Of a stretch of DNA of 7,840 nucleotides, positions 5,555 to 7,840 are shown in pieces. This DNA comes from DATJLQ01 sp035509415 (lineage in GTDB: Bacteria > Pseudomonadota > Alphaproteobacteria > JACZXZ01), in NCBI GenBank assembly GCA_035509415.1, contig DATJLQ010000157.1:1-7840 (forward strand). Reading direction: 5' to 3'. The notes below the pieces were generated by a model. That model had not been told where the DNA came from. It made no database searches and was given only the letters and a program-made list of their open reading frames with translations. Both the position numbers and the translations under genes were made by a program. Position 1 is the first letter of the stretch; each line of letters starts with the position of its first letter.

Positions 5555-5583
5555 TTGACAGGGCGCTTTCGTGAGCGCTTAAT
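5555..5583 (+). promoter_or_regulatory. Sigma70-like promoter of the rubrerythrin gene
   Basis: A perfect TTGACA (5555-5560) is followed by 17 nt and CTTAAT (5578-5583). Transcription would begin near 5590, giving a ~73-nt leader. The spacer contains an inverted repeat GCGCT (5563-5567) / AGCGC (5574-5578), a possible extra operator. The iron control element lies immediately upstream. Confidence 0.68.
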
Positions 5584-5662
5584 TCCGTCTCGGCCGCGTG
5601 CCCGCGGGTTCGCCCCCGGATGCGGCCGGCCCCGTTCGACACCCAACCCGAGGGAGGATGCC

Positions 5663-6082
5663 ATGGCATCTCTGAAAGGCAGCAAGACCGAGCAAAACCT
5701 GAAGGACGCGTTCTCCGGCGAGTCCCAGGCCAATCGCCGTTATCTCTATTTCGCGCAGAAGGCCGACGTCGAGGGCTACAACGACGTCGCCGCCGTGTTC
5801 CGCTCGACCGCGGAGGGCGAGACCGGCCATGCGCACGGCCATCTCGAATATCTCGAGGCGGTGGGCGACCCGGCGACGGGAAAGCCGATCGGCCGCACCT
5901 CGGACAATCTCGCCGCCGCCGTCGCGGGCGAGACCCACGAATACACCGACATGTATCCGGGCATGGCACGTACGGCGCGCCAGGAAGGCTTCGAGGAGAT
6001 CGCCGACTGGTTCGAGACCCTCGCCAAGGCCGAGCGCTCCCATGCGGGCCGCTTCACCAAGGCCTTGAACGAGCTGAAATAG
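5663..6082 (+). CDS. Rubrerythrin-type diiron protein (single-domain)
   Basis: A 139-residue four-helix-bundle protein. Rubrerythrins reduce hydrogen peroxide at a non-heme diiron centre and handle iron. Ligand-type residues are present at rubrerythrin spacing: E20 (GESQANRRYLYF), E53 and H56 (AEGETGHAHGH), E90 and E93 (AGETHEY), and E124 with H127 (AERSH). The C-terminal rubredoxin domain of classical rubrerythrin is absent (no CxxC pairs), so electrons must come from a separate partner; the Fe-S protein encoded next is a candidate. Start: ATG 5663 (MASLKGSKTEQN), preceded by AGGGAGGA at 5651-5658. An ATG at 5658 is out of frame. No signal peptide is seen, so it is cytoplasmic. Its promoter has an Irr box, consistent with iron-dependent control. 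Confidence 0.92.
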   Translation: MASLKGSKTEQNLKDAFSGESQANRRYLYFAQKADVEGYNDVAAVFRSTAEGETGHAHGHLEYLEAVGDPATGKPIGRTSDNLAAAVAGETHEYTDMYPGMARTARQEGFEEIADWFETLAKAERSHAGRFTKALNELK

Positions 6083-6108
6083 CCGCGCTTACGGCATCCT
6101 AGGGGCAA

Positions 6109-6140
6109 GGGCGGCGCGGGCTTCGACGTCTGCGCCGCCC
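6109..6140 (+). terminator. Long GC hairpin between rubrerythrin and Fe-S oxidoreductase genes
   Basis: GGGCGGCGC (6109-6117) and GCGCCGCCC (6132-6140) form a perfect 9-bp stem around a 14-nt loop, 26 nt past the rubrerythrin stop. No T-tract follows, so full intrinsic termination is unlikely. It could protect the rubrerythrin mRNA 3' end or reduce read-through into the downstream genes. Confidence 0.45.
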
Positions 6141-6154
6141 ACCCTCACGCTCCA

Positions 6155-6196
6155 GCGCGTACGCGCATCGAAGCGATCCGACATGCCGCGCGTACG
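6155..6196. repeat. Repeated GCGCGTACG, first copy within a 12-bp palindrome
   Basis: GCGCGTACG occurs at 6155-6163 and 6188-6196, 33 bp apart (about three helical turns). The first copy is part of the perfect palindrome GCGCGTACGCGC (6155-6166). They lie in the 147-bp gap before the Fe-S oxidoreductase gene. An operator is possible; chance is also plausible in GC-rich DNA. Confidence 0.3.
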
Positions 6197-6229
6197 AGCG
6201 CCGATCGGCCGCCAATCCGGGTTCCGTCC

Positions 6230-7579
6230 ATGAGCGAAGGCAGCCTCAAAGCGCCCATGCGCCATCCGCTCGCCTGGCAGGATGCGGATTTCTACGATCC
6301 GGCCAAGCTCGAGGCGGAACTGCGGCGCGTGTTCGACATCTGCCATGGCTGCCGGCGCTGCTTCAATCTGTGCGACTCGTTCCCGCGCCTGTTCGACCTG
6401 ATCGATGGCAGCGAGAGCGGCGAGCTCCACAGCGTCGCGAGCACGGCGCTCCAGCCCGTGATCGACGCCTGCACGTTGTGCGACATGTGCTTCATGACGA
6501 AGTGCCCCTACGTGCCGCCCCACGAATTCAATCTCGATTTCCCCCATTTGATGCTGCGCGCGCGCGCGATCGAGGCGCGCCAAGGCCGGGTTCCCTTCGC
6601 CGACCGCGCGCTCGCCGCGACCGATCGCAACGGCAAGCTCGCGGGCGCGGTGGCGCCGCTCGCGAATTGGGCCGGCGACGTCAAGAACAAGCTCACGCGC
6701 CCCGTGCTCGAGACGGCCGCCGGGCTCGACCGGCGCGCGGCTTTGCCGAAGTTCCACGCCAAGACTTTCATGCGCGCGGCGCGCGATCTCCCGCTCGAGC
6801 TCGACAAGACCGCCCCCGCCTATGGACGCAAAGCGGTGCTCTACGCGACCTGCTTCGTCAATTACAACGATCCCGAGGTCGGGCTCGCGACGCGCGCGGT
6901 CCTGGCGAGGAACGGGGTCGAGACCGAGATCGTCTATCCGCGTTGCTGCGGCATGCCGCTCTTGGAGCAGGGCCGCATCGACAAGGTCGCGGAGAGTGCC
7001 CGCGAGGTCGCGGCGACGCTCGTGCCCTGGATCGAGAAGGGCTACGACGTCGTGGCGCTGGTGCCTTCCTGCGCGCTCATGCTCAAATTCGAATGGCCCC
7101 TGATCCTGCCGGACGACGAGAACGTGAAGCGCCTCGCGCGCGCGACGCGCGACGTGAGCGAGTATGTGGTCGAGATCGCGAAGACGAGCGGCCTGGCGCC
7201 GGGCATGAAGCCGATCCCGGGCGGGGTTGCGGTTCATCTTGCTTGTCATGCGCGCGCCCAGAACATGGGGCCGAAGGCGGCGGACATGCTGCGCCTCATC
7301 CCCGAGACGGAGGTCGAGGCGATCGAGCGCTGCTCGGGCCATGGCGGCTCGTGGGGCTTCAAGAAGGCGAACTTCGACGTCGCCCTCAAGATCGGCCGGC
7401 CGGTCGCGCGCCAAGCGCGGAGCGGGGGCAAGGCCTACATCGCGTCCGAATGCCCGCTCGCGGGCGTGCACATCGCCCAAGGCATGGAGCGGGTCGACGG
7501 CGAGGGCGAGAAGAAGCCGCCCCGGCTCGTGACCCATCCGATCCAGCTGCTGGCCCTCGCCTACGGCATCGGTGGCTGA
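6230..7579 (+). CDS. GlpC/HdrB-like Fe-S oxidoreductase (heterodisulfide reductase-related)
   Basis: A 449-residue soluble Fe-S protein, likely an electron-transfer subunit; donor and acceptor are unknown. The N-terminus carries two ferredoxin-type cysteine sets: C38-C41-C44-C48, and C81-C84-C87-C92, the latter with Cx4C instead of the usual Cx3C before CPYVPP. The C-terminus has two CCG-type domains: C208, C239-C240 (PRCCGMPLLEQG) and C281; then C339, C368 and C408. In the second domain the pair is Cys-Ser (CSGHGGSWGF), not CCG. This is the layout of GlpC and HdrB-type proteins (COG0247). ATG 6230 is used because MSEGSLKAPMRHP looks like the normal N-terminus, though no good ribosome-binding site precedes it. 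Position between rubrerythrin and DUF3501 suggests it serves that system. It is not an obvious glpC because no glpA/glpB neighbour is seen. Confidence 0.88.
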   Translation: MSEGSLKAPMRHPLAWQDADFYDPAKLEAELRRVFDICHGCRRCFNLCDSFPRLFDLIDGSESGELHSVASTALQPVIDACTLCDMCFMTKCPYVPPHEFNLDFPHLMLRARAIEARQGRVPFADRALAATDRNGKLAGAVAPLANWAGDVKNKLTRPVLETAAGLDRRAALPKFHAKTFMRAARDLPLELDKTAPAYGRKAVLYATCFVNYNDPEVGLATRAVLARNGVETEIVYPRCCGMPLLEQGRIDKVAESAREVAATLVPWIEKGYDVVALVPSCALMLKFEWPLILPDDENVKRLARATRDVSEYVVEIAKTSGLAPGMKPIPGGVAVHLACHARAQNMGPKAADMLRLIPETEVEAIERCSGHGGSWGFKKANFDVALKIGRPVARQARSGGKAYIASECPLAGVHIAQGMERVDGEGEKKPPRLVTHPIQLLALAYGIGG

Positions 7580-7589
7580 GCGGGGCGTC

Positions 7590-7840
7590 ATGGCCAAGCA
7601 TCATATCGATCCCGCCGACATCCTGCCGCTCGCGGAATATCTGAAGCGCCGCAGCGCCGAGCGCACGCGCATCTCGGGCGTGAAGCGCGCGCGCCGGGTC
7701 GAGGTCGGCCCGTTCGTCACCTTCTATTTCGAGTGCTACGACACCATGCGCCATCAGGTGCAGGAGATGGTCTACATCGAGAAAGGCGGGCCCGAGCAGG
7801 TGCCGGGCGAGATCGCCGCCTACGATCCGCTCGTGCCCAA
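7590..7840 (+). CDS. DUF3501 family protein, 3'-truncated by window edge
   Basis: The first 83 residues are visible; the family is usually around 190-200 residues, so over half is missing. Recognised by MAKHHIDPADILPLAEYLKR, the RRVEVGPFVTFYFECYDTMR segment (about 38-57), and QEMVYIEKGG followed by EIAAYDPLVP. The function of the family is not established. ATG 7590 follows the Fe-S oxidoreductase stop by 10 bp, with GCGGGG just upstream as a ribosome-binding site, so the two genes are almost certainly co-transcribed. Together with rubrerythrin it forms a three-gene cluster likely tied to peroxide or iron stress. No membrane segment or metal motif stands out in the visible part. Family assignment is from recall of the pattern. 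Confidence 0.83.
   Translation, partial: MAKHHIDPADILPLAEYLKRRSAERTRISGVKRARRVEVGPFVTFYFECYDTMRHQVQEMVYIEKGGPEQVPGEIAAYDPLVP

Noticed and set aside
6230..7579. Assignment as glpC, the anaerobic glycerol-3-phosphate dehydrogenase subunit
   Set aside because: The domain layout is similar, but there is no glpA or glpB neighbour, the second CCG domain is CSG, and the context is rubrerythrin and DUF3501.
6089..7597. A 502-codon open frame on the minus strand opposite the Fe-S oxidoreductase
   Set aside because: The same antisense effect. The + strand frame has conserved cysteine motifs throughout, while the minus frame is low-complexity.
6370..7644. A 424-codon + strand frame overlapping the Fe-S oxidoreductase in another phase
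   Set aside because: Arg/Ala/Gly-rich translation without family features; a frame-shifted shadow of the real gene.

Overview
The window looks like chromosomal DNA of a high-GC alphaproteobacterium, possibly from the Rhodospirillales or a nearby order. Three things point there: an Irr-type Fur-family regulator, a PAS_5-type protein, and an exact GTTC-N7-GTTC direct repeat, which is the alphaproteobacterial form of the LexA (SOS) box. Codons are mostly G/C-ending, apart from a lower-GC stretch at about 1640-2660. No tRNA, rRNA, CRISPR array, transposase or insertion sequence is visible.

Left part (1-2722). A glycerophosphodiester phosphodiesterase gene, cut at its 5' end, runs into the window on the + strand. 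It converges with a minus-strand gene for a small ABC/SMC-like ATPase, whose predicted promoter is overlaid by the LexA-type box. Further right on the minus strand are a TPR-repeat protein and an unrecognised 134-residue protein, both in the lower-GC patch.

Middle (2723-4949). A PAS_5-type protein (minus) and a flavin-dependent nitronate monooxygenase-like oxidoreductase (plus) are divergent. They share a 301-bp intergenic region with an AT-rich core. The oxidoreductase carries an extra four-cysteine motif that may bind an Fe-S cluster.

Right part (4950-7840), the most coherent block. The iron/heme regulator gene irr has its own sigma70-like promoter. It is followed by a rubrerythrin gene whose strong promoter is directly preceded by a near-consensus Irr box (iron control element). 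Next come a GlpC/HdrB-like Fe-S oxidoreductase and the start of a DUF3501 gene, all on the + strand. I read this as an iron-responsive peroxide/iron-stress module: Irr senses iron/heme status and controls rubrerythrin, with the Fe-S protein as a plausible electron-transfer partner and DUF3501 as an uncharacterised companion. A GC-rich hairpin and repeats between rubrerythrin and the Fe-S gene may adjust expression within the cluster.

The two best leads are the predicted SOS control of the orphan ATPase and the Irr box in front of the rubrerythrin cluster. Both rest on motifs read by eye and have not been tested by any search.
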